Positions 1-6,101 of a DNA stretch of 14,345 nt are shown here, piece after piece. Source of the DNA: Oscillospiraceae bacterium (GTDB lineage: Bacteria; Bacillota; Clostridia; Oscillospirales; Oscillospiraceae); assembly GCA_031264545.1 (NCBI GenBank), contig JAISDV010000112.1:1-14345 (forward strand). Reading direction: 5' to 3'. The notes under the pieces were generated by a model. It ran no database searches. It was not told the DNA's origin and saw nothing but the letters and a program-made list of their open reading frames with translations. Numbering within the stretch: the stretch's first letter is position 1; each line of letters starts with the position of its first letter. Position numbers and translations under genes: made by a program.

Positions 1-580
1 CGATCGTCGCATAACAGTTCATACGGATTTTGCGGTATTCACCGGAGGGCAGGCGAACCGTCGCAAGCGCGCCTTCCTTGGCCATCAGCTGGGCCTCGAC
101 GCCGGCCGAGCGCACGAGCTGCGCGCCCTTGCCGGGATAAAGCTCAATGTTGTGGATGACCGTGCCGATGGGAATGTCGGCAAGGGGCAGAGCGTTTCCG
201 GGCTTGATATCGGCACTCGCGGAGGAGACGACGGCGTCGCCCGCCTTGAGGCCGGCAGGCGCGAGAATGTAACGGCGTTCGCCGTCCTCATATGCCACAA
301 GGGCGATATGCGCGCTGCGGTTCGGATCATATTCCAGGCGGAGGACTCTGCCGGGCATATCGATCTTATTGCGCCTGAAGTCGATGACGCGGTATTTTCT
401 TTTGACGCCGCCGCCCTGGTGGCGGACGGTGATCCGGCCGGTGTTGTTGCGGCCCGCTTTGGATTTCAGGACCTCCACAAGGGACTTTTCCGGCACGGCG
501 CGCTTGTCGACTCCGTCAAAGCCGGAGACGGTCATGTGCCTTCTGGACGGTGTGGTAGGCCGATAAGTTTTAATGGACAT
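1..580 (-). CDS. rplB: 50S ribosomal protein L2, 3' end outside window
   Basis: Ribosomal protein L2 of the large subunit, which contacts 23S rRNA near the peptidyl transferase centre and the subunit interface. The first 193 codons are visible: the start MSIKTYRPTTPSRR and the conserved stretches GRITVRHQGGG and YRVIDFRRNK are typical of the bacterial L2 N-terminal OB-fold half. The ATG is at 580-578, preceded by a purine-rich site (AAGGGGG). It lies 15 bp behind rplW, as usual in the S10 operon. The C-terminal SH3-like half, with the essential histidine, is beyond the left edge, so completeness cannot be judged. No oddities in the visible part. Identification is secure by sequence and order. 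Confidence 0.97.
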   Translation of the reverse strand, partial: MSIKTYRPTTPSRRHMTVSGFDGVDKRAVPEKSLVEVLKSKAGRNNTGRITVRHQGGGVKRKYRVIDFRRNKIDMPGRVLRLEYDPNRSAHIALVAYEDGERRYILAPAGLKAGDAVVSSASADIKPGNALPLADIPIGTVIHNIELYPGKGAQLVRSAGVEAQLMAKEGALATVRLPSGEYRKIRMNCYATI

Positions 581-595
581 ATCTCATTTTCCCCC

Positions 596-895
596 TTACA
601 CCATACCTTCGAAGATCTCGATGTTCTTCGATTGCCTGCTGAGCTTGACAATGGCCTTCTTCCACTCGGAGGTATAACCCGAGGGCTTCGCCCCGACGCG
701 CTTTTTCTTGCCGGGAACAAGGGTCGTATTCACCCGGATCACCTTCACGTCGAAAATTTCTTCGACCGCGTTTTTGATCTCGATCTTATTGGCGTCCTTC
801 GCGACCTCGAAAACGTACTTTTTAATATCGAGGTCTTCCATAGACTGCTCGGTGATAATGGGACGGATGATGACGTCGTATGCCGTTCTCATCAT
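596..895 (-). CDS. rplW: 50S ribosomal protein L23
   Basis: Large-subunit protein L23, which sits at the polypeptide exit tunnel and is the docking site for trigger factor and the signal recognition particle. The 99-aa product has the usual length and features: DVIIRPIITEQS near the start, YVFEVAKDANKIEIKNAVEE (residues about 27-46) and the KKKRVG basic loop. Two adjacent ATGs exist (895 and 892). The first is chosen because an AGGAGG sits 7 nt upstream of it. Its ATG overlaps the TGA of rplD (ATGA), indicating translational coupling. It is followed by rplB after 15 bp. No anomalies. Confidence 0.97.
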   Translation of the reverse strand: MMRTAYDVIIRPIITEQSMEDLDIKKYVFEVAKDANKIEIKNAVEEIFDVKVIRVNTTLVPGKKKRVGAKPSGYTSEWKKAIVKLSRQSKNIEIFEGMV

Positions 896-1515
896 GCGTA
901 CACCTCCTCGATTTTCTCAAGCGCCGCCTTGTCAACAACGAGCTTGCCCGCGTTCAGCACGGAATAGGGGGACAGGATCGCAGCGAAGGTCGTCTCTATG
1001 CCGGGAAGGTTCCTTGCGCTTTTGACGACGGCTTCGTCGATCTCTCTGGTCACGACGAGGGCCTTGCCGGTGACATTGATCCCGTCCAGAAAGCCCTTGA
1101 AAGCCTTGGTCTTGATCTCGGGAACGGTCAGGCCGTCGATCACGACGATCTCACCCTCGGCGGCCTTAGCGGAAAGCGCGCTCTTGATGGCGAGACGCCT
1201 GACCTTCTTGTTGAGGGTATAGCCGTAATCGCGGGGCTTCGGCGCAAACGCGACGCCGCCGTGCCGCCATACCGGAGAGCCGGCGTGTCCGGCGCGGGCG
1301 CGGCCCGTGCCCTTCTGACGCCAGGGCTTCTTATTGGTAACGTTGACCTCGCCCTTGGTCAGCGCGCTCTGGGTGCCCTGACGGCAGTTGGCAAGATGGT
1401 TTTTGACCGAGTCATGCAGGACTGACGCGTTGGGAGTGATTCCGAAGATGGATTCGGAGAGCGCGATCTCGCCGAGCTTTTCGCCGGCCATGTTATATAT
1501 CGGTGCGTTAGGCAT
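892..1515 (-). CDS. rplD: 50S ribosomal protein L4
   Basis: Large-subunit protein L4, an early assembly protein whose loop lines the exit tunnel; in gamma-proteobacteria it also represses its own S10 operon. The 207-aa product has the usual family length and the conserved tunnel loop KPWRQKGTGRARAGH (residues about 63-77) followed by SPVWRHGGVAFAPKPRDY. The ATG at 1515 has an AAAGGAGAG ribosome binding site about 8 nt upstream. It lies 18 bp behind rplC and overlaps rplW at its 3' end. Whether L4 regulates this operon is not shown by the sequence; see the leader upstream of rpsJ. Confidence 0.97.
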   Translation of the reverse strand: MPNAPIYNMAGEKLGEIALSESIFGITPNASVLHDSVKNHLANCRQGTQSALTKGEVNVTNKKPWRQKGTGRARAGHAGSPVWRHGGVAFAPKPRDYGYTLNKKVRRLAIKSALSAKAAEGEIVVIDGLTVPEIKTKAFKGFLDGINVTGKALVVTREIDEAVVKSARNLPGIETTFAAILSPYSVLNAGKLVVDKAALEKIEEVYA

Positions 1516-1533
1516 TACATTCTCTCCTTTCCC

Positions 1534-2259
1534 TTATCTCGCCCTCGCGGAGGCCTTCTGCGGATTGATCCTTGCGGAAGCCTTCTGCGGATTGACGCTG
1601 CTGCCCGCGGCCGTACCCTTGACCCTGGCATTTTTAACGGTGTTCTTCAGGTAGACAATCCCGCCCTTCGGGCCGGGGATCGCGCCGCGGATAACGATCA
1701 TATTCAGTTCGGGGTCGACTTGGACGACGTCGAGATTCTGAACGGTGACCTGCTCGGCGCCGAGGTGCCCGGCGCCGATCTTGCCCGGGAAAATCCTGGA
1801 CGGATCGGAGCAGGCGCCCATGGAGCCCGCATGGCGGTGAACGGGGCCGCCGCCGTGGGAGGTGGGCGTCCTGTGCGCGTTCCAGCGCTTGATAACGCCC
1901 GCATAGCCCTTGCCCTTTGAGATACCCGTCACATCGACCTTGTCGCCCTCGGCAAAAACGCCGGCCATAACGACGTCGCCGACGTTCATTTCGTCGGCAG
2001 TCTCGAGACGGAACTCCTTGAGAAACCTTTTAAGCGGGACGCCGGCCTTGGCCAGATGGCCCTTTTCAGGCTTGGTGAGCCTGCGCTCCGCCCGATCTTC
2101 AAAACCGAGCTGGACAGCGTCGTAACCCTCCTTTTCGGCGGTTTTCTTCTGGACGACGACGCAGGGACCCGCCTCGATAACGGTAACGGGAACGACGTGC
2201 CCGGCTTCATCGAAGATCTGTGTCATGCCGATCTTTTTGCCGATGATGGCTCTGTTCAT
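1534..2259 (-). CDS. rplC: 50S ribosomal protein L3 with repeated C-terminal tail
   Basis: Large-subunit protein L3, one of the first proteins to bind 23S rRNA; its central loop reaches toward the peptidyl transferase centre. The core is standard: start MNRAIIGKKIGMTQIFDEAG, loop THGGGPVHRH-like segment (here TSHGGGPVHRHAGSMG, about residues 133-148) and PGKIGAGHLG. At 241 aa it is roughly 25-30 residues longer than the usual 205-215. The excess is a basic C-terminal tail holding two tandem nonapeptides, VNPQKASAR and INPQKASAR, before a final AR. The ATG at 2259 follows AAGGAGG by about 8 nt. Unusually, 213 bp separate it from rpsJ. Confidence 0.96.
   Translation of the reverse strand: MNRAIIGKKIGMTQIFDEAGHVVPVTVIEAGPCVVVQKKTAEKEGYDAVQLGFEDRAERRLTKPEKGHLAKAGVPLKRFLKEFRLETADEMNVGDVVMAGVFAEGDKVDVTGISKGKGYAGVIKRWNAHRTPTSHGGGPVHRHAGSMGACSDPSRIFPGKIGAGHLGAEQVTVQNLDVVQVDPELNMIVIRGAIPGPKGGIVYLKNTVKNARVKGTAAGSSVNPQKASARINPQKASARAR
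1543..1596 (-). repeat. Tandem 27-bp repeat in the 3' end of rplC
   Basis: Two exactly adjacent 27-bp units (1543-1569 and 1570-1596) encode the nonapeptide (I/V)NPQKASAR twice. The copies differ at only a few bases, so this looks like a recent in-frame duplication, or an ongoing expansion, in the L3 C-terminal tail. Confidence 0.9.
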
Positions 2260-2472
2260 GTTATTTCCTCCTTAAAAGGTTATTGGTCAGCTCGCATGAC
2301 CGCCTCGGCAACGCGCTCCGCCCGTCCTTTCCGCTTGAAGCGAAAACGCCGGCTTCGGCGCTGTTGTTTTTTCCGCCAGAGGCTGCTGACTTGACCCTGC
2401 CCGCTCACGCAAGCCGCGGGCAACGGGGTTTTTGCGGAATGGGTTTTGCCGGAAAGCTTCCGTCAGGTCACC
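2260..2472 (-). other. Unusually long rpsJ-rplC spacer with small hairpins
   Basis: These 213 bp hold no convincing ORF. On the minus strand there are two short hairpins: GCCCGC/GCGGGC (2399-2404 with 2416-2421, 11-nt loop) and CGCCG/CGGCG (2347-2351 with 2356-2360, 4-nt loop) followed by TTTT. The second resembles a weak attenuator. The spacer ends in the rplC ribosome binding site at 2266-2273. No promoter with a good -35/-10 pair was found. Confidence 0.5.
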
Positions 2473-2790
2473 TTACAGCTTCATCTCGATCTCTACGCCT
2501 GCCGGCAGTTCCAGAGACATCAGGGCCTCGACCGTCTTCTGCGTAGGGTTCATAATGTCGATCAGGCGCTTGTGCGTACGGCGCTCGAACTGCTCGCGGC
2601 TGTCCTTATACTTATGGACCGCGCGCAGGATGGTCACGACCTCGCGCTTCGTGGGAAGCGGTATGGGCCCGGAAACTTTAGCCTCCGTGCGCTTTGCGGT
2701 TTCAACGATCTTTTCCGCGGACTTGTCGATCAGCTGGTGGTCATAGGCCTTGAGCCTGATGCGGATCATTTTTTTGTTTGTTGCTGCCAT
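2473..2790 (-). CDS. rpsJ: 30S ribosomal protein S10
   Basis: Small-subunit protein S10, a 3'-domain binder of 16S rRNA that also serves as transcription factor NusE in antitermination. The 105-aa product has the expected length, with IRIRLKAYDHQLID (about residues 9-22), the GPIPLPTK segment and the HKRLIDI segment. The reading frame is open further upstream, but the start at 2790 (MAATNKKMIRIRL) is chosen because a perfect AGGAGG lies 8 nt before it and the homologous family begins here. It is the first gene of the operon, with a promoter and structured leader upstream (2791-3145). No anomalies in the protein. Confidence 0.97.
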   Translation of the reverse strand: MAATNKKMIRIRLKAYDHQLIDKSAEKIVETAKRTEAKVSGPIPLPTKREVVTILRAVHKYKDSREQFERRTHKRLIDIMNPTQKTVEALMSLELPAGVEIEMKL

Positions 2791-2899
2791 GCGTTTTTCC
2801 TCCTGAACGTGTGTTTCCACCGATATTGGCTCCGGCGGTTCATTTGACGTTCGGCGAGAATTTTCCATACACTTGGCCGTGCGTATCAGATCTTATCCG

Positions 2900-2927
2900 A
2901 AAAACAAACCGGATCTTTCGTCCGGTT
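2900..2927 (-). terminator. Intrinsic terminator inside the S10 leader
   Basis: On the minus strand AACCGGA (2927-2921) pairs with TCCGGTT (2913-2907) across a 7-nt loop, followed by TG and five T (2904-2900). It lies about 190 nt after the predicted start of transcription and 110 nt before rpsJ, so it can only act as an attenuator, or as the terminator of a short leader gene. Confidence 0.7.
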
Positions 2928-3037
2928 CAAACTCCGTACAAGCGATATACGCGTGCAGCGGAAACGTTCTCAACCGCCCGATTACTGCCGAACAGCTCGG
3001 CACGGACATACTCCACGGAAGTTACCGGCATTTTCAT
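2927..3037 (-). CDS. Possible 36-aa leader peptide ORF
   Basis: An ATG at 3037 (with a second ATG two codons on) opens a 36-codon frame, MKMPVTSVEYVRAELFG and onward, ending YRLYGV. Its TGA (2929-2927) touches the first base of the terminator stem. An 11-codon ORF starting at about 3070 overlaps its ATG as ATGA. The ribosome binding site is weak, the peptide is not recognised, and no run of a single amino acid suggests classic amino-acid attenuation. A ribosome finishing this frame would cover the terminator stem. It may be only a chance ORF. Confidence 0.25.
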   Translation of the reverse strand: MKMPVTSVEYVRAELFGSNRAVENVSAARVYRLYGV

Positions 3038-3116
3038 TCCGAAAACGGCGCCGCAATCTCCCGCTTCATCGCAGTTTGCGTACGCTGAGCACAGCTATCC
3101 CAACAGACGCTTTGTC

Positions 3117-3145
3117 AGAATATCAGAAATTTCCTCCGCTGTCAA
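3117..3145 (-). promoter_or_regulatory. Sigma-70-type promoter of the S10 operon
   Basis: Perfect -35 TTGACA (3145-3140), 17-bp spacer, -10 TATTCT (3122-3117, 4 of 6 consensus bases). Predicted start of transcription is near 3110. No gene lies between it and rpsJ except the small leader ORF. Confidence 0.7.
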
Positions 3146-3235
3146 TAGACAGTTTATTTTTTTCCGTGGCTCACCGTTCATTACAACCAGATAGCAGGTG
3201 TAGCGGGACAGCGTAATATTCTCTTCTCTTCATAG

Positions 3236-3270
3236 CAATAAAATAAGGCCCGGGGATTCAGTTCACCCCG
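3236..3270 (-). terminator. Weak possible terminator after the zinc-ribbon pseudogene
   Basis: CGGGG (3270-3266) can pair with CCCCG (3255-3251) over a 10-nt loop, followed by a T-rich but interrupted tail (GGCCTTATTTTATTG). Short stem and broken tail make it marginal. Confidence 0.3.
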
Positions 3271-3418
3271 TACATCTTGCCGATTAGGCCTGCAATTCCG
3301 CGTATGACCCCCAGTACAATCCGATAATGGGGAGCACCCACTCCCACCACCTTCTTCGCGGCCTTTGTTTGGCGGCTCCGGGGCGCGTCTGCGCCGCCCC
3401 GCATTTTGGGCACTTCAT
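3258..3418 (-). pseudogene. Small zinc-ribbon/membrane protein, apparent frameshift
   Basis: An ATG at 3418 with an AAGGA site 6 nt upstream opens MKCPKCGAAQ, a CxxC zinc-ribbon half, then a basic stretch and a hydrophobic segment WWEWVLPIIGLYWG. In this frame the protein ends after 44 residues (TAA at 3286-3284). One frame over, the coding-like sequence continues smoothly as VIRGIAGLIGKMYGVN to a TGA at 3260-3258. Adding one G to the GGGGG run at the junction (about 3309-3313) would join them into a 53-aa protein. It lies 38 bp behind the stalk-domain gene and was probably cotranscribed. Either a real frameshift or a homopolymer sequencing error; the function is unknown. Confidence 0.55.
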
Positions 3419-3456
3419 CTTGGTTCCTTCATGTGTTTATTGTTGAGGGCAGGTTT

Positions 3457-4116
3457 TTATTTGCTGATAGTAATTATCCCGGATTCAAAGCCTTCGCCAT
3501 TATCATAGCAATAGATGTCGAACACAAATTCAACCGTTTGAATGCTCGAAACATGTATATCCTCAAGCTGGTCGCGGTAGAATTCAAGGCTGTCATAAGC
3601 GCTTTTCCCGGGAACGACATAACTTGAAAATATCGGATAAAACATAATACCGTTGACGGACTCGTCTTTTGTCCAAATATAGTATTTGTTCTCAGATGTG
3701 TTTTCAATATACAGCTTTATTTCTTCTCCGTCGCCGTACTTCATTGGAGCAATCCCCAAATACGTGATTTTGATTCCGTTCTTCTCCAACAGAACCGTTC
3801 CCGATGGAGCGGAAGCGCCGTTCGTTAACAATACGGTGTTGTTGGCGCTGTCCCAGTCCACGCCAAGCCCCAATGCGTTACCGATTGCCCGCACGGGCAG
3901 ATACGTTGAGCCATCGATAATAAACGGTTCGACGACGTTGCCGTTGACATCCTCGGGAGTGAGGGCTGTGCCGTTGAGCGTGATTTTGATGTTGTTGTAG
4001 ACCAGATTCGCGGTTTTCGTAACCGCCGCCGCCATTGCTGGGGAAATCAGTACGATAAAAATGAGACAAACCGCTATGCCGAGAGAAAACCCTTTCAAGT
4101 TGCCAAGCTTTTTCAT
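3457..4116 (-). CDS. Secreted stalk-domain (copper amine oxidase N-like) protein
   Basis: A 219-aa exported protein of unknown function. Residues 1-29 are a signal peptide (MKKLGNLKG, hydrophobic core, AMA cleavage region). Residues about 37-98 match the copper amine oxidase N-terminal-like stalk fold common in Firmicutes surface proteins: NNIKITLNGT, then FIIDGSTYLPVRAIGNALG and VDWDSANNTVLLT. Residues 105-219 form a second, probably beta-sandwich domain (LYIENTSENKYYIW; VEFVFDIYCYDNG). No copper oxidase catalytic domain is present. The frame is open further upstream, but the start at 4116 is chosen for the GGGAGGAG site and for the signal peptide. The damaged zinc-ribbon gene follows. Role is likely extracellular or wall-associated. 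Confidence 0.8.
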   Translation of the reverse strand: MKKLGNLKGFSLGIAVCLIFIVLISPAMAAAVTKTANLVYNNIKITLNGTALTPEDVNGNVVEPFIIDGSTYLPVRAIGNALGLGVDWDSANNTVLLTNGASAPSGTVLLEKNGIKITYLGIAPMKYGDGEEIKLYIENTSENKYYIWTKDESVNGIMFYPIFSSYVVPGKSAYDSLEFYRDQLEDIHVSSIQTVEFVFDIYCYDNGEGFESGIITISK

Positions 4117-4222
4117 TTGTGTACTCCTCCCTATTTTTATTTTTTTCAGTCCCTGCCTCGCAGCGCCTCCGGGATTCACGGTGCCGGGGACAGGGGGTGG
4201 GTTATATGCGCGGCGTTTTCTT

Positions 4223-4372
4223 TCAGATAGTTTCTACGACATCGTAAGCGATTTCGCCGTTGCGTATACTCAGCAAAATACGGTCGCCGTCCAAAAGACT
4301 GCAAATACACGCCGCTTCCGTGTCGCCGAATGATTCGATATAGGTTATCGCGTCAAAATCCGGAATCGGGCG
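4223..4372 (-). pseudogene. Orphan 49-codon frame directly after the M15 gene stop
   Basis: Immediately after the TGA of the SLH/M15 gene (4375-4373) the same frame stays open for 49 codons, RPIPDFDAITYIESFGD through to GEIAYDVVETI, with a TGA at 4225-4223. Its composition looks like real protein (acidic/hydrophobic alternation, GDTEAACICSLLDGDR), yet it has no ATG, GTG or good ribosome binding site near its beginning. The M15 domain ends normally before the stop, so this is not needed for the enzyme. It is most likely the 3' remnant of a deleted gene; stop-codon readthrough is a less likely alternative. Confidence 0.4.
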
Positions 4373-5641
4373 TCAGCCGCCGGAGGCCAGGATCGAAAAG
4401 TGCATGTAGTCCGCCGCGGTGCTCCAGCCCTGGCCGCCCCAGCCCCAGCCATACTTGGCAAAAGCCTTGACGACGCTGCTGTCCGGCGTGATACAGTAGG
4501 GGCTCGATCCGTTTTTATAGCAGAAGCTGCCCACGGTGGCGCCGGTCCTGTAGTTGATATAGTAGTTTTCGTTGGGGTTGATGTCGATGGCGCAGCCCCA
4601 GCTGTGGCGCAGGGTGTCGGTGTACCGCGCGCCGCCTATCGCCTTGATGGGAAAGCGTTCCGGCGAATTGTATATCTCGTCGAAGATCGCCCTGACCTCT
4701 TTCTCCACCAGCTTATGGACGGTGATATACGCCGTCGCGCTGTATTTCTGCCCGGTGGCTTCGTTCAGCTTCCAGATCGGTATGCTGATCGAGACCATAT
4801 AGTTCTGCGCGTCGGCGGCGCTCGTGAAATAGGTCTTGCCGGCGTTTCCGAAGAGCTGCGTCCGGCGCTCCGCGTCCGAGAGGCCGCGGTACCGGACCGC
4901 GAACGAGACAAAGGCCGGGTTAGTCTCATATTCCCGTTCGACCGTCCAGCTCTGCTTTTCCCTTCTGCTGTTATAGAGCAGACGGGTAATGACCCTTGCC
5001 GCCTCTGCCCGCGTCAGGGTGTTGTCCCCCTGAAAGCTGGTATCGGTATAACCGGTCAGGATACCTTTCATATAGACCTGCTCGACACTGCCGCGGTAGG
5101 CCGCGTTCATCGCGCTGTAATCCGCGATATGGTTCGAGAAGCTGTCGCCCGAGGAATCGGCCAGCGCCATCTGGTTTTCATAATAAACGAGATAGACGAT
5201 GCGGTTTATCAGGAAGGCCATCTCATAGCGGTTGATCGTCTTGTCGAGCTCCGCGAATGTGAGCGGTATCAGCGGGTACGCGGTCTGCACCTCGTTGGCG
5301 TTGGTCTCGACGACCTCCAGCACGCCCGCGTCGTTGAGCGCGTTCCAGTAGCTTTCCGACCAGTGTATACCCTTCGGGGGCGTCGTGGAATAGAGATATT
5401 CCCCGGCGATGGTGAGCATCTTCATAAACTCGCCGCGCCTGACCCGGTCGTTCGGGTGGAACAGCCCGTCGTCCATGCCGTTGATGATACCGAGCTGCGT
5501 CAGCAGCGCGACATCCTCGGCGAACCAGTCGCCCGATTTCACATCGGGAAAAGACAGCGCCCGCGCGGCGGAAAAGGGAAGCTGCAGCAACGCCGCAAGC
5601 AGCAGCGCCGTTACCAGGACTCTTTGGCATACTTTTTTCAT
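4373..5641 (-). CDS. SLH-anchored M15-family D,D-carboxypeptidase
   Basis: Exported zinc peptidase predicted to trim D-Ala-D-Ala ends of peptidoglycan stem peptides (VanY/M15B type). Residues 1-29 are a signal peptide. Three S-layer homology modules follow at about 31-80 (FPDVKSGDWF, GLFHPNDRVRRGEFM), 92-150 (degenerate) and 172-222 (GILTGYTDTSFQGDNTLTR); these bind secondary wall polymer. The catalytic domain fills the C-terminal third: HSWGCAID supplies H346 and D353, DYMHF supplies H414, the expected zinc ligands, with GWGWGG just before the last. The start at 5641 has a GGAGA site. It is 50 bp behind cdd and last in the secA cluster. Substrate is inferred from family. Confidence 0.87.
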   Translation of the reverse strand: MKKVCQRVLVTALLLAALLQLPFSAARALSFPDVKSGDWFAEDVALLTQLGIINGMDDGLFHPNDRVRRGEFMKMLTIAGEYLYSTTPPKGIHWSESYWNALNDAGVLEVVETNANEVQTAYPLIPLTFAELDKTINRYEMAFLINRIVYLVYYENQMALADSSGDSFSNHIADYSAMNAAYRGSVEQVYMKGILTGYTDTSFQGDNTLTRAEAARVITRLLYNSRREKQSWTVEREYETNPAFVSFAVRYRGLSDAERRTQLFGNAGKTYFTSAADAQNYMVSISIPIWKLNEATGQKYSATAYITVHKLVEKEVRAIFDEIYNSPERFPIKAIGGARYTDTLRHSWGCAIDINPNENYYINYRTGATVGSFCYKNGSSPYCITPDSSVVKAFAKYGWGWGGQGWSTAADYMHFSILASGG

Positions 5642-5691
5642 AAATATCTCCGTTTCAGCGCTTCGGAACAGCGCATTTTTCCGCGGGCGGC

Positions 5692-6081
5692 TCAGTAGCT
5701 GCCGAGCCGGAAGGCGTGCGGCAGAAGCGACCGCAGCTTATAGCTGACATACCCGCCCGAGGCTTTAGCGCAAAGCACCTCCATGTCCTGTGAAAACTCG
5801 CTCAGGACCTGCCGGCAGGCGCCGCAGGGCATGCAGTAATCCTCGCTCTCACCGTATATCGCGATGCGGGAGAAGTGCCTTTCTCCCTCGCTGATCGCCT
5901 TGAAAAGCGCGACCCGCTCCGCGCACATCGTGCTGCCGAGCGCGCTGTTTTCAACGTTGCAGCCGGTGAAAACGCGGCCGCCGGCACATTCCAGCGCGGC
6001 GCCGACCTTAAAGCGGGAATAGGGCGCATAGGCGCTTTCCGCGGCGCTCCTCGCCAGATTCAGCAGTTCCCTGTCGGTCAT
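5692..6081 (-). CDS. cdd: Cytidine deaminase
   Basis: Hydrolyses cytidine and deoxycytidine to uridine and deoxyuridine in pyrimidine salvage; cytoplasmic, homotetrameric in this small class. The 129-aa length is typical. Catalytic features are complete: TGCNVENSALGSTMCAERVA carries zinc ligand C53 and the proton-shuttling E55 (CAE), and MPCGACRQVLSEF carries C86 and C89. The N-terminal YSRFKVGAAL is the usual substrate-binding segment. The ATG at 6081 follows a GGAAGGAG site by 8 nt. It lies 20 bp behind the solute-binding protein gene, so it is probably translated from the same mRNA. A nucleoside-salvage role for the neighbouring transport protein is possible but not shown. Confidence 0.95.
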   Translation of the reverse strand: MTDRELLNLARSAAESAYAPYSRFKVGAALECAGGRVFTGCNVENSALGSTMCAERVALFKAISEGERHFSRIAIYGESEDYCMPCGACRQVLSEFSQDMEVLCAKASGGYVSYKLRSLLPHAFRLGSY

Positions 6082-6101
6082 GCCGAAGTCTCCTTCCTCC
6101 G

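Larger units (their letters stand above)
2791..3116 (-). promoter_or_regulatory. S10 operon leader RNA, possible attenuator
   Basis: About 320 nt of leader lie between the promoter and rpsJ. Going downstream it contains: an upper strand element at 3028-3015 (CCGGTAACTTCCGT on the RNA strand); a perfect 6-bp hairpin TGCCGA/TCGGCA at 3002-2986; a complementary element at 2937-2922 (ACGGAGTTTGAACCGG); and an intrinsic terminator at 2927-2900. The first and third elements can pair over 13 bp with a 1-nt and a 3-nt bulge, which would consume the 5' half of the terminator stem. This is the layout of a terminator/antiterminator switch. The pairing was drawn by eye, not folded. A 36-codon ORF also ends at the terminator. 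Confidence 0.5.

Noticed and set aside
152..967. Long plus-strand ORF opposite rplB and rplW
   Set aside because: A shadow of the ribosomal protein genes in GC-rich DNA; no ribosome binding site and no sensible protein.
4180..4200. GC-rich motif GGTGCCGGGGACAGG resembling REP/RAYT-type repeats
   Set aside because: Only one half is present, with no convincing inverted partner or second copy in the window.
4373..4375. TGA of the SLH/M15 gene as a selenocysteine codon
   Set aside because: The enzyme domain is complete before the TGA and no SECIS-like hairpin was seen directly after it.
4400..5698. 432-aa plus-strand ORF opposite the SLH/M15 gene
   Set aside because: Antisense shadow with arginine/valine/alanine-rich composition; the minus-strand gene has a signal peptide, domains and catalytic residues.
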